Source: Sipunculus nudus
Taxonomy: Eukaryota > Annelida > Sipuncula > Golfingiida > Sipunculidae
Length of the DNA stretch: 64,000 bases
Assembly: GCA_026874595.1 (NCBI GenBank)
Contig: CM049311.1
Span: 61,198,453-61,262,452 of the forward strand
Direction of reading: 5' to 3'
Under the pieces are notes generated by a model. It had not been told where the DNA came from. It saw only the letters and a program-made list of their open reading frames with translations, and did no database searches. The stretch's first letter is position 1; every line of letters starts with the position of its first letter. A program made the position numbers and the translations under genes. Shown piece after piece: positions 25,201 through 37,700 of this stretch.

Positions 25201-28200
25201 AATTAGATAAGTCAGCATTTAAAAAAAGTGGAGGCGGTTACCTCCACCAAAAAAATTAAAAAAAAAGCCACTCTGACTGTTAAGATGTACATCACAAATC
25301 TCACTGGCTTCATATACGGTGATGATTATTATTGATCTCTCGTGTATTTAGCCGAAATGGTTCAAAGATAGCAGCGGTACTACCGCGATCGTTTATAAAT
25401 CCCGACAGCTGCATTGTTTAGACGTCTCAAATTTAAAATTAGAAAGCACTGTAACAGTCTACCAACATTTATGTTGAAAATAATTTAAGAATGTAGACAA
25501 AGGGCGTTGTGGGACCATCTGCCTATGTAGATGTATCTTCTGCAGGTCATCAGCTTTGCTCTCTAAAAGAGTCTAGGATAATAAAGATCAGTTCAGATAA
25601 GACATTTTACTAGTGGGACCCGGCAACGTCTCCAGCCTTAATGATATCTCCAACTACAAACATGAAATAATTATGTAGTGCTGCAGACCTTACGTCATAC
25701 TCGTTGAGTTTGGGTGACTCCCTTTGGTTGACAAATTCGAATTTCAGCTGCAGCTCCAAAGGAGAGATATTTGTCACTAGCTGGAATCACGGAATGGTCT
25801 ATAATACTTTCGTTCCAACTGATTCCAAGCTGACATGAATCAAACGCTTCTGTTATCCTGGCAAGCTGATGGCTGAATGGATCGTTGATGAAAACATTAC
25901 ATTAAGGCACATATACGTCATGTTGCGTGGAAACCAATCATGCCCGGTTTAAAAAAAAAGAGGAGTAGGGGGTAAATGGAAAACCAGCGGTAATAGTGTA
26001 GATTTTAGATGAACTAAATGAATAAATCAACAGTCGTTAGGACATCTGTTTAACACCTATACATGTGCAAACAATTCTTCAAGGAAGAAATCACATTCGA
26101 AAATGGCTATAGATATCCCTCCACTTCACCATCAATTTACAGTACCACGTATTGGCTAACCTTAGAAGTTTTAACATTAGCGAAACATATTGCAACTTAT
26201 TTTCTAAAAATCGGCGTACGATCACATTTCTATTTTTTCTATGCGATAGTGTGTCGTCGGCCGTCGGGTGTCGTCCTTGCGTTAACCCAAACCACCTCAG
26301 AAACGGCAGGAACTTGCATCACACATTTTTATGCATAAATCAGTCATCTGAAGAACTCTATCAGAATGGGCTTATTTCTTGGCTATCTGCATTGACTTTG
26401 ATTTTACAGGGGAAAAGCTAAAATCCTTTTAAAATCTTTTACTCTGGAACTCTCCAGCCAAATTGTTCAATATTTAAAAAAATTATCCCTGAAACAATTT
26501 CTCGCAAGTTTGTTCGAATTGTTCCAGTTCGATGATTTTTTAACAGGAAGCTGAACTTAGTAATTTGGCCAATTTAGCATACTAAAATCACAACTCAAAA
26601 GGCTGATCTATCATCACCAAATTTTTATAAATGTCGGTCACATGAGTCATATGTGGAATTAGGGTATTGGTGACGCCACCTGCATCGATTTTTTTTGTAC
26701 CTGGTCATCGGTCATCAGTGCATTCACCCATAATTACCCAGGAACAGGAGGAGCTAGCATCAAAAAATATTTTTTCTCAAAAATTAGTCACATGTCAAAT
26801 CAGATTGAGTTTTTTGTGGTACCACCTGAATCAACTAACATTTTAAGGGGAAAAAGCTAGAAAACCTTAAAAAAATCTTCTACTCAGAAATCATTTAGCC
26901 ACATTGTTCAATATTACACAGAAATGATCCAAAAGAAAAGCTGACTACAGTTTGTTCAAATGGTTTGGGTTCGATGACAAATGACTACGTTCAAATTCCT
27001 GTAACTCGGCCAAGTAAGCATGCTAACATAAAAGTGTCAGAAACGGCAGGAGCTAGCATCACCATGTTTTATGGAAATGTTGGTAACACGAATCATATTT
27101 GAAACTGAGGTTTTTGTGGCACCACCTGCATCGACCTGTTTCTTCGGGGATACACTCGTAATTTTAGCCTCTTTCATCTTCTGCATTCAAAGTTTGCTAT
27201 GATGAAACTGTCAAGCTGAATTATTTAATTACTGTGTTCCGCCTTCTCTGAGACCCTTGGACCGATCTTTCCGAAACCAGGCATAGTTATTCGCTCCCAT
27301 ATGTAGTTGTGCCTAACGAAGTCAGGGGCGCCACCTGCAGTCCTTTATGCGCAGCATGAATCTGGGTGTCTTTGTGATAACAGCCTGTACCTCAGGAGTG
27401 GTTCAATGTATATAGCTGAAATTTTGCATGTCTATAGATCTTGAATCTCTACATCTACTCAATACTGTTGGCGGCAACTGTAATCGTTTTTGCGTGGCGT
27501 CCATCCATACTTTGTGTGATAATTGCTCCCATCCTAGGAATGGTCCAATGTATTTGTCTGAAACGTGGCTTGTCAATCCATCTTGGATAGCTTTGTTGTA
27601 GACCAGACAGGTAGCGCCACATGCTGTTCCGATTTTATAGAATACATTGATGCACTTTTCCTCAATACGAATAGAGCGGGTTCATTGATTTTACGTTGAG
27701 TTATAGAAAGCTGAAGTTGGTCTTGTGGCCAAGCAAGCCTATATAAAAATGAGGGCTGCAATAGTCTTCTTCTGCAAAACTGTTGTTTCAAAATCTGTAA
27801 CATTTATTGTTAAAAATGATTTTTAAGTAGTCTTGTCTAAGATTACCTAAATGATTTTGGCTAAATTGTTGGGCCTTTTACACAATAAAGGAATGGAGAT
27901 ACTTTGGCACACTAAGCTAGTATAGTTATTGTAATAACAGACTGAGCTCTGTGGGTATATGAGCATAGTTGTACAGGCAACATTAATAATTAGTGTCCAT
28001 ATCCAGCCTGCAGGCCTTGTTTAATTTGATGGCCTTAAACTGTTGAACAGTTGTTTACGTCCTGGTCAATTTATCCTGATGGAGGAAATGGTAGTTCCCG
28101 GAAATCCTCGATAGACCACTCTGATGATCTGCAACTTCGTCAATGAATTTTCTGGTTTAAGTACAATTGCCAAAATGTTCCGGCTCACCAGGTCATGAAT

Positions 28201-31200
28201 ACAGTATGGTGACGCCATTACCACGCAGCAACTGATTTATAACTGGTTTAGTGCTTCTGCACACCAGCCAATAACGGGCTGTTCTGTCATCTTTTCCAAT
28301 ACGGCACCACCTTCAAAGGCAAGGTTACAACAAGACCACGAAACTACCCTCACATCATGATGTTCAGGAGAAAAGTTCACAAAACATTTTGACGCCACAG
28401 TAATTGTTAAACTCTCACCTATTAGGGAAAATATTGTTCTGATTGAATTCGATGTTCAGAAGAATTTGGTAAAACTGAGGGCCTTTTCTGCATACTTTCA
28501 GGAACAGGTGATCAGGTTCGCTGTTTCTTCTGTGATGGTGGGCTCTGCAACTGGGTACCAAATGATGATCCATGGACCGAGCACGCTCGCTGGTTTCCAA
28601 GATGTGGTTTCCTCATTCAGACGAAGGGCGAGTCTTTCATCAGGCAAATACAGGAACGTTATGAGACCCTCAGTGCTGAAAATATGGTAAGTGTAACAGG
28701 ATCGTTCTAATGCTGGTCTGATCAGCCACCTTGATTAACATTTTATTCTCGTGGAAATGGACAAACACGACATAGCAACCGAGCGATGTGTTAAGATTTA
28801 ACAAGCTAACTGAATTGGTACCCTGTGGCTAATTGTAACCACCAAAACAGAGTTTTGAAAGCGTGCTCGACAGCAAAGTAAAGACAGACTGCCTCCAACT
28901 GAGTAGGCGCCTCTAGATATATATACCTTCCTCCTGTCCATGAACGCATGCGTTGCTTCCATTTCACTTTCATCTTGACTATGTATGTGGTTGGTTTCTA
29001 TATACACAGTATTTATAATAGGCCAACAAGCATGCGGGTTCCATCTGCCTGATATATTGGATTAATCGTTTCTTATGCTTATACCTTCTCATTTATAAAA
29101 GTTGTCATACTCTTGAGGGAAAATCTCGAGTTAAACCCCTGTCACACATACATCAAATTGCACATGACGCCTTTTTAAGCATGATGATGCCACGGGGCAT
29201 ACCAACCTTAAACATCAGAAAAAAGTCACGATAGATAATGTTTGTATTAGCCCTGTTGCGAAAAGGTAAAATAATAAAGCAAATCAGATTATCTGGGAAT
29301 ACCGTGTGTGTCTAAAATATAATTCAGTGCGACTGACTGAATGAAAGTGAAGTCGGTGCTCGAGCCAGTCACAGGTTACTGGAAATCCGGCCCGCAATGG
29401 CTCCCTCAGCAACGACAAAGTTTGACAGATTGAGTGGGCACACAGTTAGATATTTAAGGGGAAAATAGGAGATACTGATGGAGTTGAAGATCGTAGTGAG
29501 AGAAGCGGAAAAAGCCGACTGCAACTTGGATCGAACCCGCGTCGCCAGCGGAGCAGCCCAATTGTTTAACCGCTCAGCTGTCCAGACTTATTTATTGTGA
29601 AGCTGTTTGTAATTTTTATGTGGCATATAGATACATCAAGTTACATCCATGATAGGTCTTTTACTTTTCATGATCTTTGATTGCGAAGCCTATCGATCTA
29701 TTACTTATTTTGTTAAAGAGAAATCAATACAGTCATTGAATTTAGTATTTATTTATTTTTAGCTCAGGTGACTTAAAGTCACCTGAGCAATAGCGGTAGT
29801 CCGACCGTAAATCCGTTAACAGGGCACAACTCGTAGCCGTTAAACTTATAATCTTCTAAGGCAACATCCATTGAGGTTCTAGTCAAATCTCCCAGGAAAC
29901 CAGAATTAGGCCATGTCGACCAATATTCTTTAACATACAGGTCGAAAACGTGATTATGAGCAGCCAGACAGACAGATGGAACACAAATTGTATCCATAAG
30001 GCATAGAATCTTCTAATTTAATATTCAGGTAGGTTCTATGTAAATATCCTTGGAGACATGAAATTAGGAAATTATGTTCTGCGACCTACAGGCAAAAATG
30101 TCATGAGAGCACCCTGAATATCAAATGGGCACAAATCGTACCTGCTGGCCTAGAATCTTCCAACACGACATACAGAAAGATTCTAGGGCAAAATGCCTTG
30201 AAAACCTGACATTAGGTCAGGGTGACCTATAATCTGAGAACTATGGACCCAAAACTTTATTTTAAGCCCCCAGACAGATAGGGTACCGACTACATCCATT
30301 TTCTTTGATATATTTTAACATATCATCATTTACAGATTTCCTTTGAAACCTGAAATTATGTCATTTTGACCTACATTATATGATGTACTGGCAAACAACA
30401 TGATTCTATGCACCTATAGACAGCCACACAGGGCGCACAATTTAACTGTTGGACCCAGAGTCTTCTATTGTAAAATCCAGGGAGGTCCTTGGAAAGTCTT
30501 CATTGAATCTTCAAATTAGGTCACTGTGACATATATTCTGTGAGGTATAAGAAAATAAACACTTTTAGTACCGTGAAAGTCAGTTAGGCACAAATCATAA
30601 CTGTTGGACCTAGAACCTTTTAACTTAAAATTTAAGGTGGTCTTGGACAAATTTCCTTCAACACTATGATTCTCTATATACTGTAAGGTACCAGAGAAAA
30701 AAAGAACTAATTTTGAGTTATACTGGTGTACTCGTCTCTGAATAAATTTGGAGAGAAGGTTATATATGTGTGATCAGTTGACTGCTGTCTGCGCCACCAG
30801 TAATGAGAAGTCATATATGTTCAGCCTGACATGCCTGAAACCAATCTTGCATTTATGAAACGTCAAATGTGAAATATTCCTTGAAATATTTCTTAATAAG
30901 CAAATATGCCATCTCCTACTTTATAACATTTCCCTCTGGCATTCAGAATGAGGCTCCGGCCTCATTGACAATGTCAGCGAACAATTAGTAATTACAAGAA
31001 GTATAAGCCTGACAAAGGTGCGCTCCCGAGGCAGCGGAAATCTTGCGCTTCTAAGAAAGCTACGGATTTTCCCGCTGCCTGCTTTGACCGTTTATGATGC
31101 ACTTAAACACCAGGTGGTGGGCCTGTCTGCTAAAAAAAAAACTGCTTTTGTGACTAGCAGCCAACCAAATGCCAGTCAACAAACACTCAACAGGCATCAG

Positions 31201-31711
31201 GCTCCGCCAAGAAACCACGTGCGGGGCCATTCTATCTGAGCCTGTGGCCTGATAAACGGTTGCCGGGGCGATGAGTTGTCACTTAAAACGAAATGAACAA
31301 CATTGGCTCCGTGTATTCCTCGCTTGGCTGGTAAACCGTTTTGTCTACCAGCACAGGGTCTCATCTGATTAGAACAAAATACAGTGTTCCCCTCTGGTGT
31401 AGCGATACAGGATATGAGGTCAAAACAAATAGCGCTTACGATATTGGTAGTAGGCCTGTAGGTAAAGCGCTGTGTAAAGAGCGTAGACAAAGGATAAAAG
31501 ATAATAAATTGATGGCTGTAGACTGTAGTAGCTAGATTGCCAAGTTTTACACAGACTGCATGAGCAGTATCAATAATGTGAATGAAAAAGCACTTCCAGA
31601 TGCTACAGTGATCGGAATTAGGTAGTGCCTGTTTTAAAGTATGTCTAGTATTACAACAACAATGCTTAAGCAGTCACTTAATAAGCTGAGAAAAGATATA
31701 TAAATTTATAG

Positions 31712-31764
<53 letters not shown>

Positions 31765-34700
31765 CATATATACTACAGACATCTGTTTGACATTTTTTGT
31801 AATGTTTCTTTTGTGTAATGACAATCCTAAACAATATCTAGAAGATAGAATGCTGATTGGTAACAAAATCAGGGATAACATAGCAACTATGATGACACTA
31901 TTTGACATCCTGATATTAGCTTTACTACATCAGATTATATAAGTATGACAAATTTAAGTACAAGATAGAAATATCGTAAGGGATATGGTTATAGCAACAT
32001 ACTAAATGCAAACAAGATACAAGTTCTATGCATACTGTATAACCACGTCTTTCCTTGAAATATGAAATCAGAGTTTACCCACGGGAGGTTATGCAAAGTC
32101 CAGAGTTCTGCCAGCGAATCAAAAATGGATAGGATCCGATTGTTCTTCATTCTTCTAATATACCCCTATTATTGTGTCCCCCTCGTGAGCAGTTAGTGCA
32201 TGTTAAGTTAACAACTCCGACACGGGGGGATGGTTGTCCAGGTGACATGCAATGTGTCAGCAACAATATAAACAACCCGGTATACGCATACAAAGACCAT
32301 ACAGAATGGTTTGGAAAAAAATCTGTGTTGCAATAAAATCATGAGAATCGTGGGTCTGACAAAGATTAAAAGTCAGCAGATCCAGAGTTTCATGTACACT
32401 CGCTGTCTATATCCATGCCAGAACATCACATCTAACCTTCGTGAGGCGATGCGGTTCAATAAGTGCATATTAAGGTTCATAAGACTAAAGGGTTCTTTCC
32501 ATCAAACCGAATGGTTATTGAGACAATTTCCCGCAACAGATTTTATCAGTCTACTTTTTTATTGGTCTATATTTTACAGTACAATAATGCCTTATTTATA
32601 TGAAATAATGTACTTAAATGCAAATATATATTTAAAATGTAATTTTAATTTAAGATGTAATTTTACATCATTTTTATTCAGTAGGATGTTATCTGATGAA
32701 GTTTATTTTTTTTAGAAATAGTGGAAATTATCCTCCTATTTGCTGTGCAGTGTTCCAATTTGTGGCAACACAAAGAGACATAAATCACATAAATTCAATA
32801 ATCAGCGGCTTGGCCATTTTTAATTCCGTTCTTGCGTTGAGACAAATTCCGCAGGGTTCATTTTCGAAGCTTTTATCTGGGCTGTGTTCACCCGCTGTTC
32901 GACGCCTTACACCCATCTATGGTTCATAATTATGTTTATTTTGGTCCATTTGTAGAGTCTGCAACCTGTTGCTGAGAGCACACGGAGAAGTCTACCTTCA
33001 CTTTCAGGTAAGGGTTAAGTTATCATTAACTTTCCAAAAAGTAAAAATGGTCTGAAACATCGCGTGTTGCGGCTCAAAATCGCACCTCCGGTCAGGCGGC
33101 CTTGTTATTGTAAACAGACACACGTGACCGTGTTTACCAACACGCAGAGCCTTTACAAGGTGTTAAACAGCCGTATGCGGGCGCTGAGATTGTGTGCTGG
33201 GATGGTTTTGCTGGAAAACTTTTGTATAAAGCAAAACTGAACTGACAGTGTGAAATAACAGGCATAATATTGGTCCTGATTATGTCGCTTTAACTGTTTA
33301 TTGATTTCATTGTGGGCACTTGACACACTGGATGTTGAGCCAGTTAGCCGAACGTTGGTCTTAAGGGGTCGTCTCAAAAAAGGAGATCTTCAGCAGAAAA
33401 TGGCCAATATTCACGGGAAAAAATGCACATCCGCTTGACGATGTGACGGTGATCCCACATCGCTTACTTTCATTGACAGAGAAGGTAACCGACCATCATA
33501 AGGGGATCGTCGGCGGATGTTACGTAAACAACGCCAAGACGCAGCTGTTATTGGTACCATGTATCAGAAATTTTCAGCGTGGGTTTACACCCGACTATCT
33601 ACTTGAATCAGTTATTTTGTCGACACCAAAGGATCCTGTAGGAAATTTATCGAACATGAAAATTATCGAGGTATCTCGTTGTGCAGTGGTATACGAAAAC
33701 AGTTTTAACTTGTTATCTTACAGTAATGTCGTAAACAACTTGAAACATCAAATCTGCAGTTTGCTTTCAAAAAGCAACAATTCACTATTATTTGTACGTC
33801 TGTGTTAAAGAGTATCACTGCAAAGTTCATGTCTCTTGGTTCTAAAGTGCACTATTGTTTACTAGACACGTTTAAAGCTTTTGACAAAATTCATTTTGGT
33901 ACATTAATTAACTTTTTTTTTATTCCATAAATCATCTTACAAAAAGGAAACTACTATAACAGTACAATACAATCACAAAGCGACTTACAACAAATAATAT
34001 GACAATACACTACAAGCAAAACACAAGTGACGCAGCAAAGTAGTACGTAGAATAAGGAAAGAGTCATACTTAGGAGATAAATGCTATGTGAAACAAAGTA
34101 CATGAAATATAACATAATACGTATATTGTCAAACTTACAGTAAGAACAGAATGTCTCTTGCACAAGTATTTTAGTATATATTTAAAAATAAACGTTATCA
34201 ACTAGTTTAATTTTTGTTCATGGTTGCATGAAGATGATCTCAAAGTGGAGAAGGAGGGGTTATCATGATAAAAAAAAAACACAAGAGAGAGAAGAAAAAA
34301 ATGATTGGGGGGGGGGGGACTCTTTGAGGTTGTCTGTGTCAGATAGTTTGAATGATTCTCAGCTACGAAGTTGAGGTTTCAGAAAAACTTTCATCCCACT
34401 TTTTATAATGTAGGGATATGTTACCATTCTTATAAGCAATATTTCTTTCTATGGTATAGATCTGTTTGACATTTGATTGGTAATTGACGAAATTTGGCAT
34501 AATATCTTTACATTTACACACATATACACATCGTTTAACTAATAGTGTGAAGGTGTCTAACAGAGGATTTTTGTTGTAGTTGAAGATAACAGACTTCATA
34601 CTGAAGGTACTTTCAGGTATTATAATATGTAAATTTTCAAGCCATTTTTTAAATTGTGATAATATGGTCTGTGTTTAACAGTGTTGAAGTTCTCATCAAC

Positions 34701-37700
34701 TGGGAACCGTGACCTGATTTTAAATAGTGTCACTGGCAGTTCTCATCAAATGACCGTGGCCTAGCTTATAAAAAGTGTCACTCTCAGTTCTCGACAAATG
34801 AGTACCATGACCTAATGTATAATGGTTTTTCTCATCAAATGAGAACCGTGACCTGATTTATAATTGTGTTACTGGCAGTTCTCATCAAATGAATACTGTG
34901 ACCAAGTTTGTGATAATGTCAATGGTAGTGCTCGCCAAATGAGTACCTTTACCTAATTGTCCCCCGCTTCCTCGGAACGGGGGATATTAATTTGGGTTTG
35001 TCTGTCTGTCTGTCCGTTCGTCTGTCCGTCCGTTTGTCTGTCCGGCCGTAAAGTTTTCGTTTCCGTGCGATAACATTCCTGAATATTATCCGATTTCATT
35101 CACTGGTTTTGGTGACTTACTGCTCTCATGCATACCTCGGTCGGGGTTGATTTTGGAGTGTCTGTCTGAAAATTATTCTCCCCATCTTCAAAACAAACAA
35201 AAAATTTGTTCCTATTTAACAACCAAAAATTACGTCATGTGGAGGCACCTTCAGGGCACTATGAAAACTAAAACACAGCCCCTATGACATATGAAGACAT
35301 CTTCAGGCAACAATAAAAACTAAAACATTGATTAGGCTAGAATCAATGACAGCAAGAGGCGGAAGCGAAGAACAAATTCCGCGATTTTGGTTCTTTATAT
35401 CAGTGACAATGGCAGGCTCATCGAGTATCGTGGGCTATTTTATAATAGTGTCACTGACAGGTCTCATCGAGTAACGTGCCCTAGTTTATAAAAGTGTCAC
35501 TGGCAGTTTTTTTCCAAATGAGTACCTTGACCTAAAAAATAATAGTGTCACTGGTAGTTCTCTTCAAAAGAGTACTTTGGCCTTATTCATAATAGTCTCA
35601 CTGGTAGTTTTAATCAGTAGAGCACCGTGACCAGTCATGCTAGTGACACTGGTAATTTCCAATAAATGAGTGCCATGACATAATTTATTATGATGTCACT
35701 AATAGTTCTCATCAAATGAGTACCTTACCTAACACTTGTCCTGAAGAATAGTTGTTGGTTATCTTTGAAGTTTTCTCTATTTGTTTCCCAAAATGTTCCA
35801 TGGCTTTGCATTTGGTGATAAAAATTATATCTTTTATTTTTCTTTTGTGCCCCTGATTACTTTATATACTCTTTATGGCGATGTTTTTTCTGTCTATGGA
35901 AATTAATAAAGGTGATATAAGCAGGTGATCAGCGTCTCACACGGGGAGGACATTGAGTTGTTCTTGGAAGCATACCTAAATTAGTTTAGAGATATATATC
36001 TGTTTCATCACGATTTAACTCTTATGCTTAATTCTCGGTCTGTTTCGCTGTCCCTTTCCAGAAAGTCCCGCTTACTTCGACAGACGCCAAATTCCGGCAC
36101 AGATGGCTACACCAATGGTTCAAACGGCGTTGTCAATGGGATACCCACGTGATCGAGTCAGAGACCTTGTTGAGAATCGCCTCAGAACCACAGGTGAAGG
36201 CTACCCTAGTCTAACTGCTTTGGTGGAAGAACTCCTCGAGTCCGACGTACCCGACAACCAGAACCAAACCAGTGTTCCGCAAGCCAGGAGGGAATGTACG
36301 TCTCTGACAGTGGAGAGACAGACCTCAGAAACCACAAGGACTCAAAGTATGCCATCCACCTGGCCGGAGAATAGATCTCAGAGTATAGAAGAACGACCTA
36401 CTACCTCAAGCGCCGCAATAGGTGAGTGTCTTGTGATATTTCATTTCCCTTATCCTGGAATGAGGGTCTTGCGAACTTCCAATTGTAATTCTGTGGCACA
36501 TCGTTTTATATTTAATAAGCAATATTTGATTTTTTATGTTACATGTATAATAAATTACAAGAATGTCCATGGCCTCAAAAAGGCACACAGAAAACAAAAT
36601 AAGAAACCGACTACTGGATCTTAAAAAGGTGAAATTCCTTATCTCCGCAACAGGGTAGAAACTTTCATTAGAGTCTTAAGAAAGTAGAACTCGGTAATAT
36701 AATGACAACTTTCCTTTGATATATATGGGCTTTCCAACTGACATTGTTGGGTTCACTATAATTATTTTTATTAGTATTCTCTTTTGACTTACGCGCTGGC
36801 GCCGCTGCCTCCGTCCACCTTTTGTTACAAAATATCTCAACAGCCACTGCAACAGTCATCATGAAACTTTGCAGACTTTTTTTCATGTGATAAATATGCA
36901 TAAATAAGCTTTTGGTGGCGCAACCTATAGATGTTGACCTACTTTCTGTGGGCTGAATGATCTTTTCCTCTATTTCCGATATAAGTCATAAAGTGTAAAT
37001 ATTTTGGCTTCCATGTCATAGTCAGCAGTTCCTTAGAGGAAGGAGAATAAATTGAGTGTAACTTAAGTCAGATTATTTTCAAGTTGGCGGCGTGTTGTCG
37101 ATCGGAATTTTGACAATTTGACGTGTTTGCATACACGATGTCATGTGTATTATCAAATATCTTAGGAACTGCTGCACCCTTCAACACAACATTTTACAGC
37201 AATATTGATCATGTGACAGCTATTCAATAGTGACCTGCAGGTGGCGCCACCTATGTTGATTTCTCTCTGCAATTTGTAATGGTTTTTCTGTTTTTTTTCC
37301 CCCAAGATTTGTCATAAAGTATTCATATTTTGGCTTTCATATCAAAGTACACAAAAAGTTAGGGGACAAAATGGGTGTTAATTCAGTCAAAATAATATCA
37401 AGATGGCGTCTTGACAGAACTTCAGATTTTGTCTTCTTAGTAGTCTGTGTCCGATTTAGCATTTTATGTCATATTTTAAGTTCGATCACTCTGTAAGCTT
37501 GTGCAATAGCAGAGTATCCTCAACGAAATGCACGAATGGCATTTTTACATCACTTTTTTATTTCTTAATCACCCACCATCATGAACAGTAATTAACAGAG
37601 TGAACGTTTGACCCCTGGGTTTCTTGTTATAGTACCTTAGGCACAGTCATTACATATAGCGCAGATGTATTCATATCCATGACATTTTCCTTGGTTTTCA

